Shown here one piece after another: positions 36,601 to 46,900 of a DNA stretch of 64,000 bases. The notes below the pieces were generated by a model. The model searched no databases. It was not told where the DNA came from and saw only the letters and a program-made list of their open reading frames with translations. This DNA is from Monosporascus cannonballus (taxonomy: Eukaryota > Ascomycota > Sordariomycetes > Xylariales). The stretch covers positions 124,001 to 188,000 of the forward strand of contig QJNS01000090.1 in the NCBI GenBank assembly GCA_004154925.1, read 5' to 3'. Within the stretch, counting starts at the first letter, position 1. Each line of letters begins with the position of its first letter. Both the position numbers and the translations under genes were made by a program.

Positions 36601-36659
36601 GGAAGGTAGGGCGAGTTGGATGGCGTCAGTTTCAACCGGTTTGTAGGGGTTGAGGCCAT
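33618..36659 (-). CDS. WD40 repeat protein, MAPKBP1/WDR62-like
   Basis: A single 1013-residue frame from ATG 36659. The N-terminus has Ser/Pro-rich basic text (KTPLRGRTTP). Then come about a dozen WD40 blades in two propellers, with repeats such as VTAVAWSPDSKYLASLGS, FLYVWKID, HVILWDTNG, RFLIASCGRDRTAQLI and MVSVGSDGTIMIWEVD. The opening RVIGTTCSSPTGFDAAQSS followed by a valine-rich strand is the MAPKBP1/WDR62 pattern. Residues after about 770 are disordered and Ser/Arg/Pro-rich (RRSPPRTLHKKRS). A helical C-terminus near 915-990 (CRTLRAYRKKLS to LVNLLDEKLKLSF) may dimerise. In animals the family scaffolds JNK signalling and spindle poles. The fungal role is not known to me. No intron is needed. 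Confidence 0.85.
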   Translation of the reverse strand: MASTPTNRLKLTPSNSPYLPRPAPKTPLRGRTTPDPRLSLKRVIGTTCSSPTGFDAAQSSFAYIAGGAVVVVDVEGEECSQRFFRARPTAVPVHSTSAASHSPSTPSATPKANDSRGRVSLRESTFGSLDHPELPASKTWTSRERIKAATCVALSKEGRFLAVGETGYAPRVLIFNLEDNSSDTPLVSISEHTYGVTAVAWSPDSKYLASLGSANDGFLYVWKIDPRTGAAKLFQQNRCTSFVRGMVWVGNNLVTLGVRHIKVWRVEEGPRPTSPTKPKFAAETSSAQKTLPGRNVLLGNMIETTFSCAATIDETKAIICSETGDVCLFDDAGKQMKLTKVLESGFSTTCVAISGNSVYLGGKSGRLKTLDLAAIMSGFSDCVQGSRETPQGLVALGFVLERMVRVDTKHSVHISRYGIKHDGEDTSSAAIPISGHGEPILGVEVLPQPNGSGAVFCSWSGSGHVILWDTNGKITSSFDVPLEQTSSETDADSANQLTVARVTSGGNYFVTGDKLGILKIIDFSTKQCLSALKVHSSDCQSITTYEDESRFLIASCGRDRTAQLIRQTSEGTFELFQTLEFAAKVAQVLIPSADKLITCALDRSVQIHELVTKEGDSDAIAAIAPKVLPLKASPISMAMAPDGKTIFASSLDRCISLYDIVSGKLSNTFKCTDENGVESVVLDSLITRSAADSEPAFLLGISNTDKSIRIYNAQTGEFLDREWGHTEGINGVALIEDEDGKRKMVSVGSDGTIMIWEVDLQDQQSAPAGRDSSPEKDNLVVGRPTLRRVLSKAELAEFQRPSQSNNDRRSPNTGRRSPPRTLHKKRSQYNLTGVASPRTSVTALQSSPASAAADSTPSRRVSDDSRSGSPPASPKPRVARRRPSLPSLNSARVKSSNNLRGFGSLNMSTEQACRTLRAYRKKLSCNDPISQDLLAELDQELRLTAVALGDRATRSKAMSDSILNGLLDQYSERLVNLLDEKLKLSFPSLADREPDSPGRTSQSSVAESSSSST

Positions 36660-38682
36660 CTTCTCGCCATTGACACTCTAGAACCTGTGGCAGGGTAATA
36701 AATGAACGAAGATGTGCGAAGTGTTTGGTTTATCACTGATTGCGTAGAGGTCTGAGACAATCGACGTTGGCGGAAAGGCATAGGGTAGGATGCGAAAGAC
36801 TAATATGGGAGAAAGGCGGCGGATACGTCTCAACGTATCAACCTGAAGCCGGAATTACCAAAGGCTACGATTTTGTATATTCTCTTTGACCTTCAAAAGA
36901 AGTAGAAGGTATTGTTTAAAGGCTAAAACTCGTGTCAACGGGGGACCTCAAGGAGGCGACAATAAGTCATCCACTCTGTGCACTAACGTTAAGTAAGACC
37001 AGTTTGACTTACAGTGACGTGAAGGGAAGAATTCAATTAAGAGTTAGATGGTTTAATTCTTCATTAGGTAGTCTGGACGCTTACAAAGGTCCAGGATGTG
37101 TAAGTAAGGCAGGTATGTATAGTAGGTACGAAGTAGGTATGTATAGATGGATGTAAGGAACGGAGCACACAAAGAAAGTCGAAGAAAGCTAAGAGCGATG
37201 TATTGTACCTAAAGCAGCAGGAGGTCGGGGTATGGATTGAAGCAGCCGACGCGAGTCAAACGGCATAGGATGGGAGAAACCCCCTGCTGAAGCAATGGTG
37301 AAAGAACGCTATAAGCTATAAGCGGCTCTTTCTGATAGACGCGTAAAGTATATTATAGCTGATAAAAGGGAAGCGAAGAAGGCCCAACCCTGGCCGACTC
37401 TTTGGAGGTTGAGAGGGAGGAGGAATAAGGTAGCGGTCGATCACCCAAGATCAACACTCGCCGCATATTGGGAGAAAGCCCAAAAAGAAAGCGCGAGGTC
37501 GGTGCTGGCTCCAGTTTTGCTTTTCAATTGATTTTCTGAAGTGAGGCCAGGACGTGGAATGCAATGGGAGCTTCTCCTTGGCTTTGACGCCTGGACTCCA
37601 GGGGTCATTGTTGAACCGATGGAGGGGAATGGTTGGCTAGGCCATAATGGAATAAGCCACCGTCAGCTGATTGGTCGCTTGAGTGCTAGCGTTACTACCG
37701 CTTTCGTCGTCCCGGGCGGTGTGAGTGGGCCCGAACTGCAAGCACCTGCAGATCGAATTTGAACATCACACGGCCTGCACCCGTCATTCATCGATCAATC
37801 AGGTGAACCCCTTTCCCACACCTTAGAGTTCTACTCGCATTGGTGTTCTAGTATTATTGGCTCTTTCCTGCATTATCTGTCTCTACCGGCAAAAATGTCG
37901 GCCGGGGGCTGTTTGGTTTTTAGAAACCAGGCCACTTAGGGTTACCCTGCTTATGTAGGGAGGCTGCAAAATGTTAAAGCACGATCCGATGCATGCAACT
38001 GCGGTGTAACCCAAGTTATGGCGCACAGACTTTCTAGCTTGGCAGGGCGGTTCAAGGAGGCATCGACAGCAAAACACGATAAGCGATAAGAGATATACTA
38101 TGGGATTTCCATGAAAGGATGTTGCAAACTGTCACTGATTAAAGGCGGAAAGGGAATGGATTGCCCTTTTCAGATCTCTTCATGTTTGGTTCCAGTTCTT
38201 TGATTTGATCCGCAGGTAGAGAAAATTGTCAGTACCACAGTCAGTTCACCTTGAATCGGATGGGATATACAAGGCTACTACATGTTCGATACGTTAAACC
38301 TGTCAATACGGTTCCTGCTATAGGGTAGTTGGACGACATTTTGCGTCCCGGGGGACCTTCAACTGATCTGTTCCGCTGGACTTGTCGACTAATACAAGCA
38401 TGGTCATGGGCGTCATATCAGAAACTTGGATGAGATTTGATTCATATTCATAGCTTGGTCTTAACACCTTTGACTGATCCCGATTCCGCGGTCATTAGTC
38501 TCGGGCATATATAAGCCTTCACAATGAGATACAGCAGTCCGGCAGTGCTCTGAAGGAAATGCACAGATAAAGAGAGGAACGATACTTAATCCTCTATATA
38601 ACGTTGTTAGACAAATACAACAACATTTGGCCCACATCCTCTGCGGCAAACCGGGACCGCCTTCTACAACATCGTGATCTTC
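36660..38682. other. Intergenic, 2.0 kb
   Basis: Holds the WD40 gene promoter side and the 3' side of RRG9. A short imperfect direct repeat (aggtatgtatag) lies at about 37111-37146. No gene was supported. Confidence 0.5.
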
Positions 38683-39738
38683 TCACAACAGAGTCTCGGA
38701 CAACTTCCGCTGAGGACTCACCCCCTCGTCCTCGTCCTCCTTCGAGGGCTCCTCCTCCGCCGGCAGCGGGGGCCGATGCGGCATGTACGGCCACTCGGTG
38801 CGGGGCCCCCTCTTGACGTTCCAGCTGGGGTCGCGGACGATGCCCTCGCGGCGCCACTTCTTGGGCGGCTTCCGGCCGAGGGCGGCCATCTGGCCCCAGA
38901 TCTGCTTGCCGCGGTTGAACCAGCGCTGCTGGCGCTTCTCGTCCTCCTCGGGCGACGGCCGCCAGCGGGACCTGAGGATGCGCCGGATGGCCTCGGGCGA
39001 CACCTCGAACCGCCGCGCCAGCACCTCCGTCGGGTACTCCTCGGGGAACTGCGCGTGCAGTGCCCGGATCCCCTCCACCGCGTCCGGCGACAGCCGCTTG
39101 CGCGGTTGCCAGCCCTCGGGGAACTTCTGCTTCAGCGCCTCCTTCTGGATCTGCCAGTGTTCCCTCTTGGGTTCCGCTTTTATCGCGCCGCCCTTCTTCG
39201 GATCCTCCTTGATGATCTTGCGTCGCTTCAGCTTGCTCGACTCGATGGCCGGCTTCTCGGGCTTGGAGCGAGTGCCGGATTCGGTAGGTTCGTCAGACGA
39301 GGCCAGGTCTTCGTTCGACTGCCGGTTGAGATTCGCAATGATCGAGTCGAGCGACTCTGGCGAGAGGTCTAGGATCACACCATGCTGCTTCGCCTGGTCG
39401 AGGTCACCAGCAGAGGCGCTGATTGTCGAATCGGGCGGCTCTTCCCTCGCCGCGGTATCGGGTTTTTCTGGACCATCCTGACGCTTTTCACCTGCCGAAT
39501 TTGATATATCGGCGGCTACTGGCTGACATGTTACCTCCGACGAGCGTAAAACCCCAGCAGCGCTGAATGGACGTGTGAGGTGGCGTTGCCGTATTTGGGA
39601 TGCGGCAAAAGTTGTTCGATGTAGCTGCGCCAAACGTGCGACCGCAGGATACGATATATGAAGCCCCGTAAGGCTCTGGACGAATATTCGTAGGGGCGAC
39701 GTGTGGCAAGAACACCTCATAATAAGCGTCGTATGCAT
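38683..39738 (-). CDS. RRG9: Required for respiratory growth protein 9 (Neugrin-like), mitochondrial
   Basis: A fungal mitochondrial protein needed for respiration and mitochondrial DNA maintenance. The product is 351 residues from ATG 39738; the frame's longer start is TTG and ATG 39720 is an alternative. The first 65 residues are basic with few acids (SQIRQRHLTRPFSAAGV), fitting a targeting peptide. A disordered charged middle follows. The Neugrin/Rrg9 core lies at about residues 205-300: FPEGWQPRKRLSPDA, GIRALHAQFPEEYPTEVLA, RRFEVSPEAIRRILRSRW. The C-terminus is Pro/Glu-rich. It is divergent from the MpaB-like gene, with about 630 bases between start codons. The core is GC-rich, so antisense frames appear on the plus strand. 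Confidence 0.88.
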   Translation of the reverse strand: MHTTLIMRCSCHTSPLRIFVQSLTGLHISYPAVARLAQLHRTTFAASQIRQRHLTRPFSAAGVLRSSEVTCQPVAADISNSAGEKRQDGPEKPDTAAREEPPDSTISASAGDLDQAKQHGVILDLSPESLDSIIANLNRQSNEDLASSDEPTESGTRSKPEKPAIESSKLKRRKIIKEDPKKGGAIKAEPKREHWQIQKEALKQKFPEGWQPRKRLSPDAVEGIRALHAQFPEEYPTEVLARRFEVSPEAIRRILRSRWRPSPEEDEKRQQRWFNRGKQIWGQMAALGRKPPKKWRREGIVRDPSWNVKRGPRTEWPYMPHRPPLPAEEEPSKEDEDEGVSPQRKLSETLL

Positions 39739-40369
39739 CAGCCACCTTCGCAAGCTTTCGATGTGGAAAATCTATTCAAGTCGGCAAGCAGGTACAACAA
39801 TATTCAACACCTTCCTCGAAAATCTCAAGAAGCGCGGGTAAAAATTGCCCAACTTCCACCCGGACTGGTGCTGTCTAGAATTAGTGTGGAGAATGTGGAT
39901 TCTATATCCGGGCAAACAAACCCGGCGCCCCCACCCAGCACCCCCCACCCAAACCTCTTTACGCCTTTCTAGTCAGGGTCCTGCGCACGACGTCAACGTT
40001 CCTACGCTTACCTAGCTACTCCCTACACGGTAATTAATAGACTTTCTATCAGCATTGGTTGGGGTAACAGTCATGCATGCTCTTGTGCCAGGTTCACGTC
40101 GATAGGGGTATGGATTATCAGCGCCTCGGTAATCCGAGCCCCCTCTTTTTGCCTTCAACACAATGTTTGCCTATTTCCTCAGATTCTAGATATATCATGC
40201 GCTTGGATCACCCTTTAGCACCTAAACTACGACTCTAATGTGCACATGTCTTGCCTTCAGTGCTGTAACACTTAATTGTTTTATTTGTGCTATGTCGCTG
40301 CCGTATCACCCGCAATCCTAGGCTACCGGACACCCGTCAGCTTTTGTGCGCTGAAGAGTTCGTATACCT
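39739..40369. other. Divergent promoter region, RRG9 / MpaB-like gene
   Basis: A 631-base stretch between two divergent starts. No gene was seen. A C-rich patch (ccccccacc-type, about 39930-39950) lies on the RRG9 side. Confidence 0.5.
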
Positions 40370-42101
40370 ATGATTCACGGCATGGGCCGAAAGGAAATCC
40401 CCGATGATGAGTACGGTTGGCGTAATCACTGGGGCTTCAAGTTCGACTGGACTTCAGAGCACCTTAGACCAGAAGACTTAGAGCCCCTTATCCATACGTA
40501 CGACGTCGTCGCAACCGAATGCCTCGGGAGGCTAGATGAGATATCTCCTCCACCGTCCTTCACAGCTACTCCCAAGCAAGATGGTACTAAGGCTACAACT
40601 AAACTCGATGGGGAGAAGCACAAGCGTCGGGATCTCTACGAGTTACTGCGGGAACACGCTGCTACGGAACCGAAGGTCGGCCGGTTGTGGGATGAGATCC
40701 ATACCGTTCCCGAATGGGTCGACTGGGAGCAATTGGAGAGGGGACAGAAAGTGTTCTTCCGATACGCCGGACCGATTCTCATGACCGTGCGTTCAAGCTG
40801 CTACTAGTCTCCACAGGACGCACCAACCAGACCTCAACCCGTCCGCTGACTTGTCAACCAGTTGACGTTCGTGGGGCTCCTGGGTGGCATGACGAACGGC
40901 CGGGCCGTCGAGACGCTCGACCGCACCGGCGGGTTCGGGGTCGACGCCGTGCGGCGGCGCCTGCTCCAGACGATGCAGCACGTGCTCGACGTGCACCGGG
41001 ATGTGGCGTCCATCCGGCCCGGGGGCGCGGGATTCGAGGACTCGGTGCGGGTGCGCCTGCTGCACGCGGCTGTGCGGCGACGCATCCTCGCCATCCAGGC
41101 GGCCGTGACGGTTTCGCACCCGGGGTCCTCACCTTACTACGACGTGCGCGCCCTCGGCATCCCCATCAGCGACCTCGACTGCGTCGGCACCATCAACGAG
41201 TTCGCGTGCCAGGTGGTCTGGATCGGACTGCCGCGGCAGGGCATCGTCATGCGTCCCGGGGAGGTCGAGGACTACCTCGCGCTCTGGCGCTACGTCGCGT
41301 ACCTCGTGGGCGCGCCGCACGACTGGCTAGCGATGCCCGATACCGCGCGCCGCATGATGGAGAGCCTCATCGTCTCCGAGATGCGGCCCACGAGCAGGTC
41401 GGCCGCCCTGGCGAACAACATCCTCGACGGCCTCGCGAGCCAGCCGCCCGCCTACGCGTCGCGCGAGTTCCTGTGCGCCGAGGCGTGGTGGCTGAACGGG
41501 CCCGAGGTCGCGCGGGCGCTCGAGGTCGGCTGGCCCGGGTGGTATTATTACGCTCTTGTGCTTGGGCAGTGCGTCTTCTTTGCGGTGACGTGCTATGTGA
41601 ACCGTAGCGCGGCGTGGCTGGACGAGCGGAACATCAAGGTGAGTGAGCGAGCGATCTGATTTAGAGCCCGCCTGTCCCGGATCAGCCGGTCTCTAGGGGA
41701 TACACCTCTCACCGCACCGGACCATTCGACCCCATCAAAACAGGCATAGATCGCCGAAGCTCTCAAACCCCTGGCCCCCATATCGGGCCCCCCTGGAGTA
41801 GCTAACGCCACGAACGCAGCTTGTACGGCATATCCTCTATCAAGTCTTCATCCGCGACAAGTCGAAAGGCGGACTCGGCTACACGAGCAAGTTCCCGCTG
41901 AAATACCACCCGTCGTTCGACAGGCCGGCGACACAGAGGGGCCCCGGTTCGGCTATCGCCCCGGACGCCAAGCGGAAGATATCCCGCACCGAGCGAATGG
42001 CGCTCGTCTCATTGTTGCTCGCCACTGCTATCATGGGGACGGTGTTGTGGGTTAGTGTAAGGGTCGTTGCCCGTCTCGTCGGTGTTTGGGCTGTTGGCTG
42101 A
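40370..42101 (+). CDS. MpaB/rubber-oxygenase-like (DUF2236) ER-bound oxygenase
   Basis: Three exons (40370-40786, 40862-41638 and 41820-42101) join across introns of 75 and 181 nt, all phase 0, for 491 residues. The family (PF09995) includes fungal MpaB, which cleaves a farnesyl chain in mycophenolic acid synthesis, and the bacterial heme enzyme Lcp. Seen here: WGFKFDWTSEHL near the N-terminus, FFRYAGPILMTLTFVGLLGG over the first splice join, RLLHAAVRRR with a likely heme-ligand histidine at 207, then DLDCVGTINEFACQVVW. Hydrophobic helices lie at about 365-386 (WYYYALVLGQCVFFAVTCYV) and 458-480 (MALVSLLLATAIMGTVLWV), suggesting a membrane anchor. ATG 40370 follows an in-frame TGA at 40352. 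An extra upstream exon is possible but not seen. The substrate is unknown, and no biosynthetic cluster genes adjoin. Confidence 0.85.
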
Positions 42102-43050
42102 GATGGGAAGAAGGGAGTGCCGCCGGTCTGAAGTGGCCAGTAAATGCCATGAGGTATAGAAGTTGGCCGCACCGGCTGTGAAGAGGTCGCGTAGGGATAT
42201 CCGCAAATGGCACTGGCAATGCTCCGCTTAAGGTGCAAGCCCGGGAGCAGATATGAGGCCGTCGATAGGCGTGGTAGGAGTTTGAGCCGGCCTTGTAAGG
42301 CCGAGGGGGCAGTGATGAACTCGACCGACCCGGGGCGCCTGCCTAACCTGGTACCCTTGAAAGGCGCAACCGTCGCTCTTTGCGATGGATTAGGTCAAGG
42401 GGCAATATGTTTCAAGTTTATACAGCTCGAGCTGCGATTGCCATCGTCGTCGGCACCATCGTACGCCTTTAAATATAACAACATTAGAAGGGCGTTGCTA
42501 CCTAGTATGCGCTGTAGCTCTACCGTACTGATATTTTGTTATGGCAAGCCAAGCTGTATTGAACCGTCCAGCTAACGTTACTGCTCGGGAATCGAAGTAA
42601 ATACGAGCAAGCTTATATTTCCAAGGGCATCTAATTCCGGGTATCGGTTTCAAGAATCGTGTCAACTCTTTGTCATTTACTCTAGAATCGTATGCCCATG
42701 TGGTACAGTATATATCCCTTTCTCCATCGAACACCCACCCAAAGCCACAACAGGACTCATTATGCCCTCTCTCAACAATAGCGGCCGGCTATGCACAACA
42801 CTGTGAACCGATCCAACGCCATACGACAATGCCATGGAAGACATAAAAACACTGATGATGACCCAACCATGCAATCAATGCCTGGTGGATCTGCTAGCTT
42901 AGTAGCCAACCCCCATCCCAACCAACGCCGGTATTTGCTGGTATTTTGCTGCCGTATCGTACATGCAATAACATCATTTGAGTGAAATGCAACTCTTTTC
43001 TTTTTTGGAAGAGCCGACCACAACGCCTCCGGGAAAGCAGAAGAGAAAAT
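42102..43050. other. Intergenic, convergent 3' ends
   Basis: The MpaB-like gene and calcipressin converge here. No gene, RNA or clear repeat was seen. Confidence 0.5.
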
Positions 43051-43917
43051 TTATTCTGTCATGAGCTCGACGGGAGGCCTCGCTGTGTGCGCGGGGATGG
43101 ATTTCTCCGCGGGTATGGGGCTTATCTCCGCGGGGTCGTCCGTCATATCGTCGACCGAGATGGCAGGTAGCATGGGGCTGCCGCCGTGCTCCTGGGGCTT
43201 GTAGATGAGTGTGCTGCTGCGGCTGCGGGTGGCGCGGGGCTGCTGCTGCTGCTGCTGCTGCTGGCCGCCGGCGCCGTCACCCGCGGCAGTGGTGGTGGGC
43301 GAGACGGGCGAGGGCATGTCCCCGGAGATGCCGGAGGCGGGGTCCTGGCGGTGGCGCAGCTTGGCGAGGGCCTCGGCCAGGTCCTCGGCGTGCACCTGCT
43401 TGTTAGGCGCGTCCTCGAGGCGCATCTCCCAGCCGTGGGGCGGCGAGGGCGGCGGGCTGATGAAGAACAGTTTGCCGGCGTCGGGCAGCTCGAGGTGGTG
43501 CTTGGGATCGTTCCGACCGCCCGGGTGGTTGTTGAGGGGCGTGTGCTGGCCGAAGTAGACGCGGCACCGCTCGCCCATGATGGCCTCGCCGTCCCAGATG
43601 GACCGCACGCGGATGGCTGCCTGCTCGTCGGGGAATGACACTACGATGCGCCGGAACGACTTCAGCGGCGCCCACGTCGCCACAGGCGCCGTCTGCGATA
43701 TCAGATCCCGGATCGCCTGCAGGTTCTCCGGCCGGAAGATGTCGAGGTCGTTCAGGTTCGTGAACAACAGCGTGTTCGTGGGCGGCGTCGGCTGCACAAG
43801 CGGTGGCAGGTTCGAGAGGTCTAGCGAGAGGGATGGGGCCTTGGACGGTCCTCGGCGAGGGTGTTTAGGTCGAATAGACAAGGATGGTGACGTTGGCGTT
43901 GATGACGTCTCAGACAT
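43051..43917 (-). CDS. RCN1: Calcipressin (regulator of calcineurin)
   Basis: Binds and modulates calcineurin in calcium and stress signalling. A single frame of 288 residues from ATG 43917. An RRM-like fold occupies about residues 47-130 (TNTLLFTNLNDLDIF, SFRRIVVSFPDEQAAI, CRVYFGQHTPL). The family signature ISPPPSPP follows (KLFFISPPPSPPHGWEM), with a phosphorylatable serine pair. Near the C-terminus TARPPVELM fits the TxxP-type calcineurin contact. A run of eight glutamines, encoded by a CTG/CAG repeat at about 43237-43262, lies in the linker and may vary in length among strains. No intron is needed. Confidence 0.93.
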   Translation of the reverse strand: MSETSSTPTSPSLSIRPKHPRRGPSKAPSLSLDLSNLPPLVQPTPPTNTLLFTNLNDLDIFRPENLQAIRDLISQTAPVATWAPLKSFRRIVVSFPDEQAAIRVRSIWDGEAIMGERCRVYFGQHTPLNNHPGGRNDPKHHLELPDAGKLFFISPPPSPPHGWEMRLEDAPNKQVHAEDLAEALAKLRHRQDPASGISGDMPSPVSPTTTAAGDGAGGQQQQQQQQPRATRSRSSTLIYKPQEHGGSPMLPAISVDDMTDDPAEISPIPAEKSIPAHTARPPVELMTE

Positions 43918-46900
43918 GTTGGCGGATGTTCTATCGTCCAGTATATCTGCGTGTCTGTTATCGTACTGAGATGTGCAGACTCCGGGAGTTGTTGTTCGTG
44001 GCGGTTGTTTGTAGGTTGTTAGTAGGAAGAGGAACGAGGGTTGTAAATCGTGTCAGAAGTGTTGGAGTTGGGTTTGTATGTATATGCCCTTCGGTGGTGG
44101 CTGCGCCCCAATTACGACAACTTAGTGGAATGTTATGGGTACCTTCTTTTACCTGCCGCAGCTGATTCTTCCATGGGTTTTCCGGTCGCAAATCGTTGTC
44201 GCGGCTGAGGGGCGGCGGGTCTCGGACCGGCTGTAGCTTTGTTACCAGAAGGGTGCACGCCCACTTATGCAAGGTTTACCTAGTAGTACCCCGGTAGAAG
44301 CCGGGCTTGCTTGGCGGGCTTGGCGGGATTGCCAGAACTTTTGTTGCCGATTCCAAAGCGTTTGGGAGGACGTGTGGCTGTGCAGTCAATCTCCTCTGTG
44401 CGTAGCTTGTCTAACTGGGGTCTGTGGCCACCGAGAAGACAAGACATACGCTATGCTGAGCCTGAAGGGCTGAGCAGTCAGTCTGTCTGTCTTTCGCCTT
44501 GCCGGGCCGATGGGCATCATCTAATTTGTTTCTTCCCATCTTGGAGCTTCGAGCCCCACATACTCAACCATCATTAGTCCTTTGGTGGCAAACGACCAAC
44601 AATAAATTTAGCTCTTGGGCACCTCCTCGAAAAGGACGGACTTTCGAGGGTGGCGGCTAAAGGGGGGGGGGGGGGGCCCGGCACCTTCGNNNNNNNNNNC
44701 CCCCCCCCCCCCCCCCCCCCGCCCCCCCCCCCCCGGGACCTTCGTCCACCAAGTAGTGAACCCATTTATCCTCACCTCTCCATACTAATATGTGTGTAGT
44801 GGTGAGTATGCATCGAAGAAGCAGGTGGGGGAAAGGGGACTGGACACACTCTGGATTTCGAGTAGGGGTCTCTCCTCCAGTGATGCAACGCTACTACGTA
44901 AGAGTCGTGTATGGGGGTAAAAAGTGCGGCGCTGCAGCTGGCCAGTTCATACGGCAGTGACAAGGTGGGTCAATTCATTTTGCTTCTTCGTTCCACTGGA
45001 TGCCAGCCACATAGGTTTATTGTTGTCGATCTCGGCAACATCCCACCCGCCTCCTTTCGTTAGCCTAAGGCCATACATACCATTAGCCTTGTTAACTTTT
45101 ACGAACTGTAGGCAGCTCTACAGTATGCAGTGGGGTGTGCTGCCTCGTTTCGTACTGGGAAGGCTGGGGAATGGGCGGAGTTTAGCTGGCTATGTCACTA
45201 TCCACCTTTTCAAAGGCGCAGCGGTACTTTCTCTCGAAGACAGGGCTTTATCCGTCCCGGTGCCATTAGAGTCTACGCGTCTCCCTCGGGCTTGTTCCCG
45301 TATGCGCCCTCTCGAACCGAAGGACGACCATTTGTTGCTGACCCGGATACCACGGGGTTTATTACGCCCTGTGGAATCGCCATGAGTGTTTCGACATACT
45401 GAGTAAGTTTCATCACATGAGCTGGTAGAACATCCGCTGGCTGGTCCACGTTGCGTAAGACCCGCTTGTTATCTCTCCTCAGCGCCATCCTTCCCCAGCA
45501 ACAGTATGTAGCTCCACAGACCTACATACACCAACGGATGTGCTCTACAGATTACTACAGTAGCGAATCAACGACCCGAAATATCAACAAACCACGGGCT
45601 CGATAAAACATCCCAAGTCTGGGGAAATAATTCCAGGCTTCTAGGCTAGTGGCCGTGATGAAGGATGCCGTTGTGCTTGGTGGCCAAGTGTGGTTGGTCT
45701 ATAGCAGTCTAGCATTCGAAACACATCCCTTAAACTATGCAACAACGAGTCGCGCATCTCCTAGAGTAAAGTTTGCGACGGCCACTCAAGAGGCTTTGCT
45801 TTCTGCACAGCCTCCTTGATTGGCCTCGCGGCATTACCTGCCCAGAGCACCACCAGCGTCGAAGCTCAACAGACGAACCGGGCTCGGGGAGCCGGGGGGA
45901 CGCAGGAATCCATACAATGAATGTCATTGGTATCCGGTGCTCCATTTCGTCCATTCCTTCCCAAGCTCCCTTCCCCCACGCCCCCGGGCCCATTGTACTG
46001 AGGCCATGCACAAGCGCGTTTACTTCATACTTGCGCGTAGGTTAGGTATTCATTCATCTAGGGTCCCGCGCCGTCAACCCGAGTGATAAGACTAGAGAGG
46101 CAAGCCGAAGAAGACTCAGCCTTCCTCGTGTCTTCCCCCGGCTCCGCTCCACGTTGCTTAACTCCCGCTGCCCGCAAAATGAGTAAGCGAGATGGGTAAT
46201 ACGAGAAAAAGCCCGATTCTCCGAGTCTTGTTGAAACGGCTCTCTGCCGTAGTAGATCGCGATCCGCCGTGTTAGATTTGTCGTTTCACAGCCGCCCCCT
46301 TACCCTCTCTCTACCTTACGTGCCGGAGCTAGCCTAGGGGGCCTAGCCGTCGATTGGCTGATCTTGCCGACCGCTTTCTCCATCTGAAGCTTGGCTCGTT
46401 AAAGAATTGGAGAGTAAAAAACTTATATTGTGCATAGCCACCATCCGCCAACCCAGCTTACGAGGGGCCGGAGAATAACATGACTGACTGACTGGCCTTT
46501 AGCTCCGGGTCGGTAGTTGAAGCCCTGACGTGAAAACCTGTTATGATGGTTATGGACACCCCATGAAAAATTTATGTCGCGGTTCCCAACCACCACCAGC
46601 CAAGCATGGATGTCATGAGCTTAACACCATCGTATGCAAGGATGGAACCCCCCTCTAAAGCAGATCGCGTGTAGCATATTTACCTATTTGCTCAGCCGCA
46701 ACCAAGTTGTTTCCGTCTACCGGTATCAGCCTAAATATTAACATCATGTCCGGTACCCTCTTAGCGTCCGGTCTAACGCTATTGCTATACGGAAGGTCTG
46801 GTCCAATAGAGCTTGAAATGGCTAGTTCATGGAAAATATCTGACTAGGATGTTAAACTTGCCCTTCGACGGAGGACGTCTCACTGAGTAGGTTGATCTAT

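Noticed and set aside
38674..39372. 232-codon plus frames opposite RRG9
   Set aside because: Antisense shadows of the RRG9 gene caused by GC-rich codons.
40714..41607. 297-codon plus frame in the MpaB-like gene
   Set aside because: An alternative frame of the real exon 2, Arg/Ala/Pro-biased. The frame from 40862 carries the conserved family text.
29313..42101. Secondary metabolite cluster made of the Zn2Cys6 regulator and the MpaB-like oxygenase
   Set aside because: The genes between them are a WD40 protein and RRG9. No core synthase or other tailoring enzyme is present.
45130..45402. ORF starting MGCAAS, resembling an N-myristoylation signal
   Set aside because: The similarity is limited to six residues, and the rest matches no known protein. 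A matching-quality frame exists on the other strand.
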